NCBI GenBank assembly: GCA_015057425.1
Contig: SVEL01000018.1
Span: 1 to 45,583 of the forward strand
Direction: 5' to 3'
Length of the DNA: 45,583 nucleotides
From: Lachnospiraceae bacterium
GTDB taxonomy: Bacteria > Bacillota > Clostridia > Lachnospirales > Lachnospiraceae
Shown here: positions 17,844 through 25,232 of the stretch, piece after piece
How positions within the stretch are numbered: the stretch's first letter is position 1
Layout: each line of letters starts with the position of its first letter
Notes under the pieces: model-generated
Database searches by the model: none
Told to the model about the DNA's origin: nothing
Seen by the model: only the letters and a program-made list of their open reading frames with translations
Position numbers and translations under genes: made by a program

Positions 17844-18824
17844 TCACATATAAGCACGTAATTCATCTTTTGTCAGATTGTAGGTTGTACATATTATAGC
17901 ACAAATATCATCCTCTTTCATGTTATGAAATTTCATGCTGGAAATAGTAGTTTTAATATTTTGTGTTCTTTCTTCAGCACGCCCCTCAGCACGCCCTTTA
18001 GCATGTCCTTCAGTCATAGCTTTTTGCCATACACCCATTCCTAAACTGCCCATATTCTCTATCTCCTTTCGTGTTTGTTTATAAATGGTTAGATTATATT
18101 CATTTTCAAGAATAAATAATTTTTTTTCGGAACTTTCATCTGATGAAAAAATAAGATGTAGCAAACTTAACAGCTTATTGTTTTTATCAGGTTTTTTGCC
18201 TATGCAAATAAGTATAACCGATAAATAGTCGTACTTTTTATGTATAGTCATATTGCCATATATGTCTTCCGGAGACATTTTGTATTCGGTAATAGTATTA
18301 TCTGCATAGGCAGGAACATCGGTACAAATCCAGATAGAGTAAACTTTCTTCATATTGTTATAATCCGAAGATGAAAATTCTGTATCCAATTCCATTGATA
18401 GCATTCTTGCACAGTAGAAAACACCGCGTGAAGTTAAATCATAACCCGGTGAAAAATTATTTTGTAATTCAGTATCAAAAAGGATTTTTCTATAATTATT
18501 TTCTTGAGTAAAAAAACGTACATCAAAGCTGACGTTACCTTCGTAAGGAAGGCAACTTTCCGTGCTCATCCCTGTAATGGAATCAAATTTTGACATGGCT
18601 GTCGATAAATAAGTACCGGTTACTTCGGGAGACGATTCGATAAAATCTTTGATATCTTCCATATTATATTTCTCAAATTCAGAAACTGAGTATTTAAGAA
18701 TAAAGGATAAGATATTCTTGTCAGAGAGAATACGTTTGGCACAGGCATCATATTTTTCTACCCCTTCAGCAGTGGTCAAGATTCTACCAAGATTAGTCGT
18801 TTGATTATTATTAAGTTTTTTCAA
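17844..18824 (-). CDS. Rpn-like PD-(D/E)XK nuclease family protein
   Basis: A 326-residue protein of the Rpn/transposase-like PD-(D/E)XK superfamily common in Clostridia. Visible features are the core VSFDVRFF followed by ILFDTELQNN, giving an Asp and an E-x-Q pair where active members have these residues, then SRGVFYCARML, YSIWICTDVP and a C-terminal charged GHAKGRAEGRAEERTQ linker before a short helical tail. Members act as DNA endonucleases linked to recombination, or are called inactive transposase derivatives; no inverted repeats of a mobile element are visible here. The start is a TTG at 18824 with a strong AAGGAGG 6 bases away, which is convincing. Promoter at 18886-18914. Confidence 0.82.
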   Translation of the reverse strand: MKKLNNNQTTNLGRILTTAEGVEKYDACAKRILSDKNILSFILKYSVSEFEKYNMEDIKDFIESSPEVTGTYLSTAMSKFDSITGMSTESCLPYEGNVSFDVRFFTQENNYRKILFDTELQNNFSPGYDLTSRGVFYCARMLSMELDTEFSSSDYNNMKKVYSIWICTDVPAYADNTITEYKMSPEDIYGNMTIHKKYDYLSVILICIGKKPDKNNKLLSLLHLIFSSDESSEKKLFILENEYNLTIYKQTRKEIENMGSLGMGVWQKAMTEGHAKGRAEGRAEERTQNIKTTISSMKFHNMKEDDICAIICTTYNLTKDELRAYM

Positions 18825-18885
18825 AAATTATCCTCCTTACATAATTACTTAATTCCACATATAAAATGTGACTCGCCCTAACGTA

Positions 18886-18914
18886 AATATAACACGTTTT
18901 GATTATAAAAGCAA
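18886..18914 (-). promoter_or_regulatory. Promoter for the Rpn-like gene
   Basis: On the minus strand TTGCTT (18909-18914) and TATATT (18886-18891) are 17 bases apart, upstream of the TTG start. Confidence 0.5.
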
Positions 18915-18946
18915 CATAAAATATATGAAAAAACAAAATTGAATAT

Positions 18947-18991
18947 ACAATTTGGTTATATTGCACAAAAGATAATATTACAATTTGGTTA
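18947..18991 (+). repeat. Pair of direct repeats upstream of the phosphoketolase promoter
   Basis: The 12-base ACAATTTGGTTA occurs exactly at 18947-18958 and 18980-18991. The 33-base period is close to three helical turns, so both copies face the same side of the DNA. This fits a tandem regulator site 56-100 bases before the -35 box. The rest of this 339-base gap (18825-19163) holds the two promoters, the leader hairpin and AT-rich sequence. Confidence 0.5.
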
Positions 18992-19046
18992 AATCATCCA
19001 AAATCAACAAAGTTTGTTAAAAAAATCACATTTTATAGAAATTTAA

Positions 19047-19075
19047 TTGATTTATTAAAAAAATTGTTGTAAAAT
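19047..19075 (+). promoter_or_regulatory. Phosphoketolase promoter
   Basis: TTGATT (19047-19052) and TAAAAT (19070-19075) are 17 bases apart, giving a predicted start near 19082. Confidence 0.7.
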
Positions 19076-19083
19076 GCCGCTGA

Positions 19084-19112
19084 AAACCTTGAGAGAGATT
19101 AAATCAAGGTTT
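19084..19112 (+). promoter_or_regulatory. Leader hairpin at the 5' end of the phosphoketolase mRNA
   Basis: AAACCTTGA (19084-19092) and TCAAGGTTT (19104-19112) form a perfect 9-bp stem with an 11-base loop, starting within a few bases of the predicted transcript start. Stems placed this way often protect abundant mRNAs from 5' decay. No T-run follows, so it is not a terminator. Confidence 0.55.
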
Positions 19113-19163
19113 AAAGAAAAGCAAAACATAACTATTATTAAACTTAAGTAGGAGGATAACAAA

Positions 19164-21554
19164 ATGATGAACTCTACAGAATGTATCGAAAAGCAGCCAT
19201 TAACAGAAGAATATCTTCAGAAAATGGACGCGTACTGGAGAGCGGTAAATTACCTTGCAGCAGGTCAGTTATATCTTTTAGATAATCCGCTTCTTCGTGA
19301 ACCATTAACAATGGAGCATGTTAAAAAGAAAATAGTTGGTCACTGGGGAACAGTTCCGGGACAGAACTTTATCTACACACACTTAAACAGAGCAATTAAG
19401 AAATATGATCTTGATATGATTTACATATCAGGTCCCGGACATGGCGGAAACTTCTTCCTTTCAAACGCTTGGTGTGAAGGTTCATACTCAGAAGTATATC
19501 CTAACGTATCACAGGATATCGAAGGTATGAAGAAGTTATTTAAGCAATTCTCATTCCCGGGTGGAGTTTCGTCACACGTTGCACCTGAAACACCTGGTTC
19601 AATTCATGAAGGTGGTGAACTTGGTTACTCACTTGCACATGCTTATGGTGCTGTATTTGATAACCCTGATATGATAGCAGCTTGTGTCGTTGGTGACGGT
19701 GAAGCTGAAACAGGTCCTGCAGCAACAGGTTGGCAGGGAAATAAATTCATCAACCCAATTCATGACGGTGCGGTTCTTCCAATCCTTCATTTGAACGGAT
19801 ATAAGATTTCTAACCCTACAATATTTGCACGTATGTCACATGAAGAAACATCAGCATTCTTCAAGGGATGTGGCTATGACCCAATTTACGTAGAAGGTTC
19901 AGAACCAATGGATATGCATAGAAAGATGGCAGAAGCTCTTGATACATGTATTGAAAAGATTAAAGCTATCCAGAAAAATGCAAGAGAAAATAATGATGCT
20001 ACACGTCCTGTATGGCCAATGATCGTTCTCAGAACACCAAAGGGATGGACAGGTCCAAAGGTAGTAGACGGAAAGCAGATCGAAGATTCATTCCGTGCTC
20101 ACCAGGTACCAATGTCAATGGAAAAACCTGAACATCTTGATATGTTGAGAGACTGGTTATTAAGCTACAGACCGGAAGAACTCTTCACAGAAGAAGGTAG
20201 ACTTATACCTGAACTTGAAGCACTTACACCGGACGGAGACCACAGAATGGGTGCTAACCCACATACAAACGGTGGTTTATTACTTCGTGACCTTCGTTGC
20301 CCTGACTTTAGAGAGTATGCTGTAGACGTTCCTGCACCGGGTGCAGTAGAAGCACAGGATATGATCGAACTTGGCGGATACGTTCGTGACGTTATCGATT
20401 TAAATAAAGAAGCCCGTAACTTCAGAGTATTTGGTCCTGACGAAACAATGTCAAACAGACTTGGTAAAGTATTTGAAGTTACAAACCGTGAATGGAACAA
20501 CGAAATCTATGATACAGATGAATTTATCGCATCAGAAGGACGTATTCTTGACGGTATGTTATCAGAGCATATGTGTGAAGGCTGGTTAGAAGCATATCTT
20601 CTTACAGGTCGTCACGGTTTCTTCGCAAGTTATGAAGCATTTATCCGTGTAGTTGACTCAATGGCAGCTCAGCATGCAAAATGGTTAAAGGTTACTTCAG
20701 AACTTCCATGGAGAAAAGAAATTGCATCACTTAACCTTTTACTTACATCAAACGTATGGCAGCAGGATCATAACGGATTTACACATCAGGACCCTGGCTT
20801 CCTTGATCATATTTCAAACAAGAAGGCAGACGTAGTTCGTCTTTACCTTCCACCTGATGCAAACTGCTTACTTTCAGTATTTGATCACTGTATCAGAAGT
20901 AAGAACTATGTTAACGCTATCGTTGCATCAAAGCATCCAAGACCACAGTGGTTAACAATGGAACAGGCTGTTAAGCATTGTACACAGGGTGTAAGTATCT
21001 GGGATTGGGCTTCAAACGACCAGGGAGAAGAACCGGATGTAGTTATCGCTTGTTGTGGTGATACACCAACACTTGAAGCATTAGCTGCAGTAACAATCTT
21101 AAGAGACAATATGCCACAGATTAAGATCAGATTCATCAACGTTGTTGACTTAATGAAGTTACAGCCAAAGAGCAAACATCCACACGGATTAAGCGACGTA
21201 GATTATGATGCATTATTCACAAAGGATAAGCCAATCATTTTCGCATTCCATGGCTACCCAACATTAGTTCATGAATTAACATATACAAGACACAACAGAA
21301 ATCTCCATGTATACGGATACCAGGAAGAAGGAACAATCACAACTCCATTCGATATGCGTGTACAGAACGGTATCGACCGTTTCAGCTTAGTTGAACAGGT
21401 AATCAGCCACTTACCACAGCTTGGTAACACAGGCGCTTACTTACAGCAGATGATGAGAGACAAGATTGTTGAACACAAACAGTACATCCACGACAACGGT
21501 GTAGATTTACCGGAAGTTATGGAATGGAAATGGCATACACCTGATAACAAATAA
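19164..21554 (+). CDS. xfp: Xylulose-5-phosphate/fructose-6-phosphate phosphoketolase
   Basis: A thiamine-diphosphate enzyme that splits xylulose 5-phosphate (and often fructose 6-phosphate) into acetyl phosphate plus an aldose phosphate, giving ATP through acetate kinase. The 796-residue length is standard. Family landmarks: [15 protein letters not shown] and [11 protein letters not shown] near the N-terminus, [22 protein letters not shown], the TPP-binding [38 protein letters not shown] (in part [14 protein letters not shown]), and the C-terminal [19 protein letters not shown] lies 8 bases before the ATG; an alternative ATG follows immediately. It stands alone between its own promoter and terminator, and codon choice is strongly biased as expected for a highly expressed gene. 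Confidence 0.97.
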   Translation: MMNSTECIEKQPLTEEYLQKMDAYWRAVNYLAAGQLYLLDNPLLREPLTMEHVKKKIVGHWGTVPGQNFIYTHLNRAIKKYDLDMIYISGPGHGGNFFLSNAWCEGSYSEVYPNVSQDIEGMKKLFKQFSFPGGVSSHVAPETPGSIHEGGELGYSLAHAYGAVFDNPDMIAACVVGDGEAETGPAATGWQGNKFINPIHDGAVLPILHLNGYKISNPTIFARMSHEETSAFFKGCGYDPIYVEGSEPMDMHRKMAEALDTCIEKIKAIQKNARENNDATRPVWPMIVLRTPKGWTGPKVVDGKQIEDSFRAHQVPMSMEKPEHLDMLRDWLLSYRPEELFTEEGRLIPELEALTPDGDHRMGANPHTNGGLLLRDLRCPDFREYAVDVPAPGAVEAQDMIELGGYVRDVIDLNKEARNFRVFGPDETMSNRLGKVFEVTNREWNNEIYDTDEFIASEGRILDGMLSEHMCEGWLEAYLLTGRHGFFASYEAFIRVVDSMAAQHAKWLKVTSELPWRKEIASLNLLLTSNVWQQDHNGFTHQDPGFLDHISNKKADVVRLYLPPDANCLLSVFDHCIRSKNYVNAIVASKHPRPQWLTMEQAVKHCTQGVSIWDWASNDQGEEPDVVIACCGDTPTLEALAAVTILRDNMPQIKIRFINVVDLMKLQPKSKHPHGLSDVDYDALFTKDKPIIFAFHGYPTLVHELTYTRHNRNLHVYGYQEEGTITTPFDMRVQNGIDRFSLVEQVISHLPQLGNTGAYLQQMMRDKIVEHKQYIHDNGVDLPEVMEWKWHTPDNK

Positions 21555-21575
21555 TAGTTATGCTTTTATAAAAGG

Positions 21576-21612
21576 CCGTCGGAACTGCAAAAGCAGCTCC
21601 GGCGGTTTTTTC
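21576..21612 (+). terminator. Phosphoketolase terminator
   Basis: Arms 21576-21588 and 21593-21605 (CCGTCGGAACTGC and GCAGCTCCGGCGG) pair with one mismatch and one G-T pair around an AAAA loop. Six T's follow. Confidence 0.9.
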
Positions 21613-21637
21613 TTTCTGTAAGAAGTGAAAAATTAAT

Positions 21638-21659
21638 ACTTATTTTATTGAAAATAAGT
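21638..21659. promoter_or_regulatory. Perfect inverted repeat overlapping the capsule -35 box, candidate operator
   Basis: ACTTATTTT (21638-21646) and AAAATAAGT (21651-21659) are exact inverted copies separated by ATTG. The right arm and spacer contain the whole -35 hexamer, so a dimeric protein bound here would block RNA polymerase. Confidence 0.5.
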
Positions 21660-21676
21660 CGCTTTTATGATAAAAT
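21648..21676 (+). promoter_or_regulatory. Promoter of the exopolysaccharide operon
   Basis: TTGAAA (21648-21653) and TAAAAT (21671-21676) are 17 bases apart. The predicted start near 21683 leaves a leader of about 50 bases before cpsB. Confidence 0.7.
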
Positions 21677-21708
21677 CGAACAAGGTATGTAGATTATAAA
21701 GGAGTACT

Positions 21709-21738
21709 ATGCCTTTTTATAGGATGGAGACAATATGA
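21709..21738 (+). CDS. Possible 9-codon leader peptide upstream of cpsB
   Basis: An ATG at 21709, preceded by AAAGGAG 4 bases away, opens a frame for MPFYRMETI whose TGA stop overlaps the cpsB ATG (ATGA at 21735-21738). This geometry would couple the two translations. cpsB also has its own GGAG at 21726. The spacing of the first ribosome site is tight, so this could be chance. Confidence 0.3.
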   Translation: MPFYRMETI

Positions 21739-22454
21739 TACCATTATACGATATGCATTGTCACATAATTCCGGGGGTTGATGACGGCTCCGTGGATATG
21801 GAACAGACAATCAATATGCTGAAAATTGCATACGAAGACGGTATACGCGGAATTATCGCTACACCTCATTACCATATAGGCAGGGTAGTGGCAGATATAA
21901 GCCAGTGCCAGTGGAAACTGGGAGACATGCTTAAGAATATCGAAGATATGAACATGGATATGGAATTGTATCTGGGTAATGAAATCTACTACTTCTCGGA
22001 TGCTATGGGCAAGCTTGTCAATGACGAGATTAGAACTATGGCAGACAGTTCATATATACTGCTGGAATTTGATCCGAAGACAGAGTACGGAAGGATATTA
22101 CATGCAGTTAACGATACAGCCATAAATGGTTATATACCGATTATAGCTCACGTGGAAAGATATGAATGTATGGTAGAGAAACCGGACAGATGCGTAGAGA
22201 TTATGGACAGAGGAGCACTTCTTCAGGTCAATGCATCAAGCGTTATGGGGTCTCATGGCAAAGAAATTCAGAAGTTTATAAAGAAACTTATGAAGAAAAG
22301 ATATGTGTCATTTGTTGCATCGGATGCCCATAGTGACAGACATCGTGCACCGAGACTCAGCGAGTGCTATGCGTATGTTAAGAAGAAGTTCGGTGAAGAC
22401 TATGCCAACGAAATATTCTGTTACAATCAGATTAGAATTATAGAAGACAGGTAG
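21735..22454 (+). CDS. cpsB: Tyrosine-protein phosphatase of the PHP family (CpsB/YwqE-like)
   Basis: A manganese-dependent phosphatase that removes phosphate from the tyrosine kinase CpsD and so resets polymer assembly. The 239-residue protein opens with YDMHCHIIPGVDDGS (H8 and H10 are metal ligands), then IIATPHYH (H45), the AHVERYE block and the SDAHSDRHRAPRL C-terminal metal-binding block. It is the first gene of the polysaccharide locus, followed by the matching Wzz-like and kinase genes. Length and motifs are normal for the family. Confidence 0.93.
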   Translation: MIPLYDMHCHIIPGVDDGSVDMEQTINMLKIAYEDGIRGIIATPHYHIGRVVADISQCQWKLGDMLKNIEDMNMDMELYLGNEIYYFSDAMGKLVNDEIRTMADSSYILLEFDPKTEYGRILHAVNDTAINGYIPIIAHVERYECMVEKPDRCVEIMDRGALLQVNASSVMGSHGKEIQKFIKKLMKKRYVSFVASDAHSDRHRAPRLSECYAYVKKKFGEDYANEIFCYNQIRIIEDR

Positions 22455-22518
22455 TCAGGGCAGCCATATATAAGCGGACAAGCCTGAAAAGATTCGAAAG
22501 AAAGGAACACGAGTAACC

Positions 22519-23529
22519 ATGGAAAAGAACAAGAACGAAGTTATCGAGATTGACATCAAGCAGATAATTATGCTGCTGTTAAGTAAGGCATTATACATCG
22601 GTATTGTTGGAGTTGTATTTGCAATATTTGCATTCACATACTTTAAGTTTGTTGCCCAGAAACAGTATACATCATCTGCACAGCTGTATGTAATGAATAC
22701 AGAAAGTGATACACTTACATCAAGCGATATCACGGTATATAACTATATCACAAAGGACTGTATGGAAATCATAACCACAAGACCTGTTCTTGAAAAAGTC
22801 ATAGCAGAGCTTGGACTTGATATGAGTGTAGGAACTCTTAAGTCAAAGATATCTGCATCTAACTCAGCAAATTCACGACTTATAACCATAACGGTATCAG
22901 ATACATCACCTGTTATGGCAAAGAGAATCGTAGATTCACTTTCAAAAGCATCGGCACAACACATAAAAGAAGTAACAAAAGCAGAATTTGTAAATCCTGT
23001 ATTTGACGGTGAAGTTGCAACAGCACCATCATCACCTAATGTTATGAGAAATTCACTTATAGCACTTATACTGGGACTTGCAGTAGGATGTGCCATAGTA
23101 GTTATCAGATTCCTTCTTGATGATAGCATCAAGGGAGCTGAAGACGTAGAGAAGTACCTTGGTATCAGCGTAATCGGAACAATCCCATTGTTCGGCGAAG
23201 ACGAAGACCTTGGTGTAAGCTACAAGCACGGCGCAAAAGTAAAGAAATCAGCTATGCCACAGAGACCACAGCGTCCGGTCCAGAGACCACAGCAGGCAGG
23301 ACAGAGACCTGTGTCAGATGCAGCAAGAGCGGAAGAAAGAGTCAGACGTATGAATCCTGACGGAAACGCAGAGATGAGAAGACGTCCAAACCCTGACGGA
23401 AATGCAGAAACAAGAAGACGAGCAAACTCCGAAGGCAACGGGGCTGTGAGAAGACGCAGCAATTCTGAAGGAAATGCAGACACAAGAAGAAATTCAGATT
23501 CAGATAGAAATTCAGAAGAGAGAAGATAA
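22519..23529 (+). CDS. cpsC: Polysaccharide chain-length regulator/kinase activator (Wzz/CpsC/YveK-like) with repeat tail
   Basis: A 336-residue membrane protein that sets polymer length and activates the kinase encoded next. Layout: short cytoplasmic start (EVIEIDIKQIIMLLL), a first transmembrane segment (about 22-44), an outside Wzz domain (45-170) ending with the proline block ATAPSSPNVMRN, a second transmembrane segment (about 176-196), then a cytoplasmic part. Relatives end soon after the second segment. Here a Pro/Gln/Arg linker (about 243-275) leads to exactly five 12-residue repeats (277-336) of the form RxNPDGNAExRR, ending at the stop codon. The tail sits where the kinase docks, so it probably affects that interaction. 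Starts 64 bases after cpsB. Confidence 0.9.
   Translation: MEKNKNEVIEIDIKQIIMLLLSKALYIGIVGVVFAIFAFTYFKFVAQKQYTSSAQLYVMNTESDTLTSSDITVYNYITKDCMEIITTRPVLEKVIAELGLDMSVGTLKSKISASNSANSRLITITVSDTSPVMAKRIVDSLSKASAQHIKEVTKAEFVNPVFDGEVATAPSSPNVMRNSLIALILGLAVGCAIVVIRFLLDDSIKGAEDVEKYLGISVIGTIPLFGEDEDLGVSYKHGAKVKKSAMPQRPQRPVQRPQQAGQRPVSDAARAEERVRRMNPDGNAEMRRRPNPDGNAETRRRANSEGNGAVRRRSNSEGNADTRRNSDSDRNSEERR
23347..23526 (+). repeat. Five 36-bp tandem repeats at the 3' end of the cpsC-like gene
   Basis: Units begin at 23347, 23383, 23419, 23455 and 23491, and most end in AGAAGA. Units 1 and 2 share CCTGACGGAAA; units 3 and 4 keep TC(C/T)GAAGG in the same place; unit 5 is the most diverged and meets the TAA. 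In-frame 36-bp steps allow copy number to change without breaking the gene. Confidence 0.85.
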
Positions 23530-23544
23530 GGAGAGGCAGGACAT

Positions 23545-24270
23545 ATGAAGATAGAACTTGATGAAAAGCAGCTTGCAACAGCTGATTATAAAGCAAATGA
23601 ATCTTTTAAGGCACTTCGTACAAACATAATGTTCTGTGGCGATGATGTAAAGGTTATATCACTTACAAGTGCAACACCAAACGAAGGTAAGTCGTCAGTA
23701 TCTCTTAACCTTGCCGTATCTCTTGCAGAACTTGGTAAGAAGGTTATCTGTATTGATGCCGACCTTAGAAAGTCAGTTATCAGACAGAAACATAAGATAA
23801 AAGGAGCCACTGAAGGATTTAGTCACTTCCTGTCAGGTATCAAGAAGTTTGAAGACGTAGTATATTCAACCAATATACCAAACCTTTACATGGTGCTTGC
23901 GGGACCTGTTCCGCCAAATCCGGCAGAGCTTTTAGCAAGTAAGTACTTCAAAGTGCTTATAGATAACTTAAGAGAAGTATATGATTATGTCATCATAGAT
24001 ACACCACCTATGGGAAGTGTAACTGATGCAGCTATTGTAGCAAAGGAAGTAGACGGAACAATCCTTGTAATCGCAGCCAATGACGTAAGTTATAAGTTTG
24101 AACAGAGAGTAATAGAAGACCTTAAGAAGTCAGACTGCAGAATACTTGGTGCAGTACTTAACAAAGTGGATATGAGTACCAATAAGTACTACGGCAAGTA
24201 TTACGGCAAGTACTACGGAAGCTACGGCAGCTATGGTGACTACGGCCACGAAAAAGAACAGCGAAGATAG
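23545..24270 (+). CDS. cpsD: Capsule tyrosine autokinase (BY-kinase, CpsD/YwqD-like)
   Basis: A 241-residue bacterial tyrosine kinase that autophosphorylates its tail and controls polymer export and chain length with the Wzz-like partner. Motifs: Walker A SATPNEGKSS (about 42-51), Walker A' ICIDADLRKS (about 68-77), and Walker B VIIDTPP (about 151). The C-terminus carries nine tyrosines in NKYYGKYYGKYYGSYGSYGDY-type repeats, the expected phosphorylation cluster. It starts 15 bases after the cpsC-like gene, preceded by AAGGAGAGG. Its phosphatase (cpsB) is two genes upstream. Confidence 0.95.
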   Translation: MKIELDEKQLATADYKANESFKALRTNIMFCGDDVKVISLTSATPNEGKSSVSLNLAVSLAELGKKVICIDADLRKSVIRQKHKIKGATEGFSHFLSGIKKFEDVVYSTNIPNLYMVLAGPVPPNPAELLASKYFKVLIDNLREVYDYVIIDTPPMGSVTDAAIVAKEVDGTILVIAANDVSYKFEQRVIEDLKKSDCRILGAVLNKVDMSTNKYYGKYYGKYYGSYGSYGDYGHEKEQRR

Positions 24271-24311
24271 AAGAGTAGTGTGAAGAAGTACTTCGAAACG
24301 GAGGATTACAC

Positions 24312-25178
24312 ATGAGAAATACAATAATAATAGCGATATCAGCAGTATTTATACTGGTAGAAGTAGCTATGATAGCCATCGGACTGGGAAAAGATACGCA
24401 GTGTCCAAGTATTAGCATATATCAGGAAAGCATAGACTATACATTCGGATGTGATAATGAAGTGCTACTTAAAGGCGTTTCGGCAGTAGACAATAAAGAT
24501 GGAGATGTAAGTGCAGGCGTAACTATTTCCGAAAGAACAGTTATGGTAACAGGAAAATTGGAGGCAGTTACATTTGCAGTATGTGACAAAGAAGGAAATC
24601 TGTCACAGATGAAAGTACTTTTTGTGACAGAAGATGACGGAACATTTAAGATACTTGAATACAAGAATTATCATGTAAATAAAGAGAATCTTCAGTTCTC
24701 TATAGAAGGTGCAACACTTACAGGTACAGTAGAACAGGTGCAGGTAATAGCGCCAAGCCAGACCAATAAATCCACGGAAGAAGGTCAGGAGTCTGACCAG
24801 ACAACTACTGTACAGGACGAAAATGCAACTACGAAAAATAATAGTGAAGAGATAACTTCCAAGCAGGAAGAACCTACTACAGAGGAACCTGAGACAACTA
24901 CGATTCCAAGCGGATACAATGGAGCAGACGGCAGTCCGCAGATGTATCTCAAAGAATCAGAAGTAACTATAAGTGTAGGCGGTAAAGTAAACTGGGTTAA
25001 GCTTATAGACGAAATCTTCGATGATGTGGACGGACGAAACACGTTGTTTAAGAGGGTTAAACTTACGGAGACATTTGATTTTAGTACTCCGGGAGATTAC
25101 AGACAGGGACTTTACTGTACAGATACAGACGGTAATAAGTCCAATATAGTGTATGTAATAGTACATGTTGTAGAGTAA
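24312..25178 (+). CDS. Membrane-anchored protein with Ig-like (DUF5011-type) domains
   Basis: A 288-residue protein with one N-terminal hydrophobic segment (about 4-25) and the rest outside. Residues about 30-110 look like a bacterial Ig-like domain (VSAVDNKDGDVSAGVTISERT is close to the DUF5011 pattern; the key stretch is DNKDGDVSAGV). A Thr/Glu/Ser-rich linker (about 150-205) leads to a second beta-rich domain (about 208-288) that includes DEIFDDVDGRNTLFKRVK and ends CTDTDGNKSNIVYVIVHV. It sits between the tyrosine kinase and the first sugar-modifying enzyme, a place usually taken by regulatory genes, and could bind the polymer or peptidoglycan. I do not know a characterised relative. Confidence 0.75.
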   Translation: MRNTIIIAISAVFILVEVAMIAIGLGKDTQCPSISIYQESIDYTFGCDNEVLLKGVSAVDNKDGDVSAGVTISERTVMVTGKLEAVTFAVCDKEGNLSQMKVLFVTEDDGTFKILEYKNYHVNKENLQFSIEGATLTGTVEQVQVIAPSQTNKSTEEGQESDQTTTVQDENATTKNNSEEITSKQEEPTTEEPETTTIPSGYNGADGSPQMYLKESEVTISVGGKVNWVKLIDEIFDDVDGRNTLFKRVKLTETFDFSTPGDYRQGLYCTDTDGNKSNIVYVIVHVVE

Positions 25179-25232
25179 TGTAATGAGATTTGGAGCAATC
25201 CGGGTAAAAGTACGTATTGAAAGGGAATAGAG

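Noticed and set aside
17844..18824. An insertion sequence, because Rpn-like proteins are often labelled transposases
   Set aside because: I found no terminal inverted repeats or target duplications around the gene, and it has its own promoter and ribosome site.
23347..23526. Regular 36-bp repeats that resemble a CRISPR array at first sight
   Set aside because: The units are contiguous with no spacers, diverge gradually and translate in frame as the tail of the chain-length regulator.
24180..24250. Short direct DNA repeats after the kinase domain
   Set aside because: They simply encode the Tyr-Gly cluster expected at the C-terminus of capsule tyrosine kinases.
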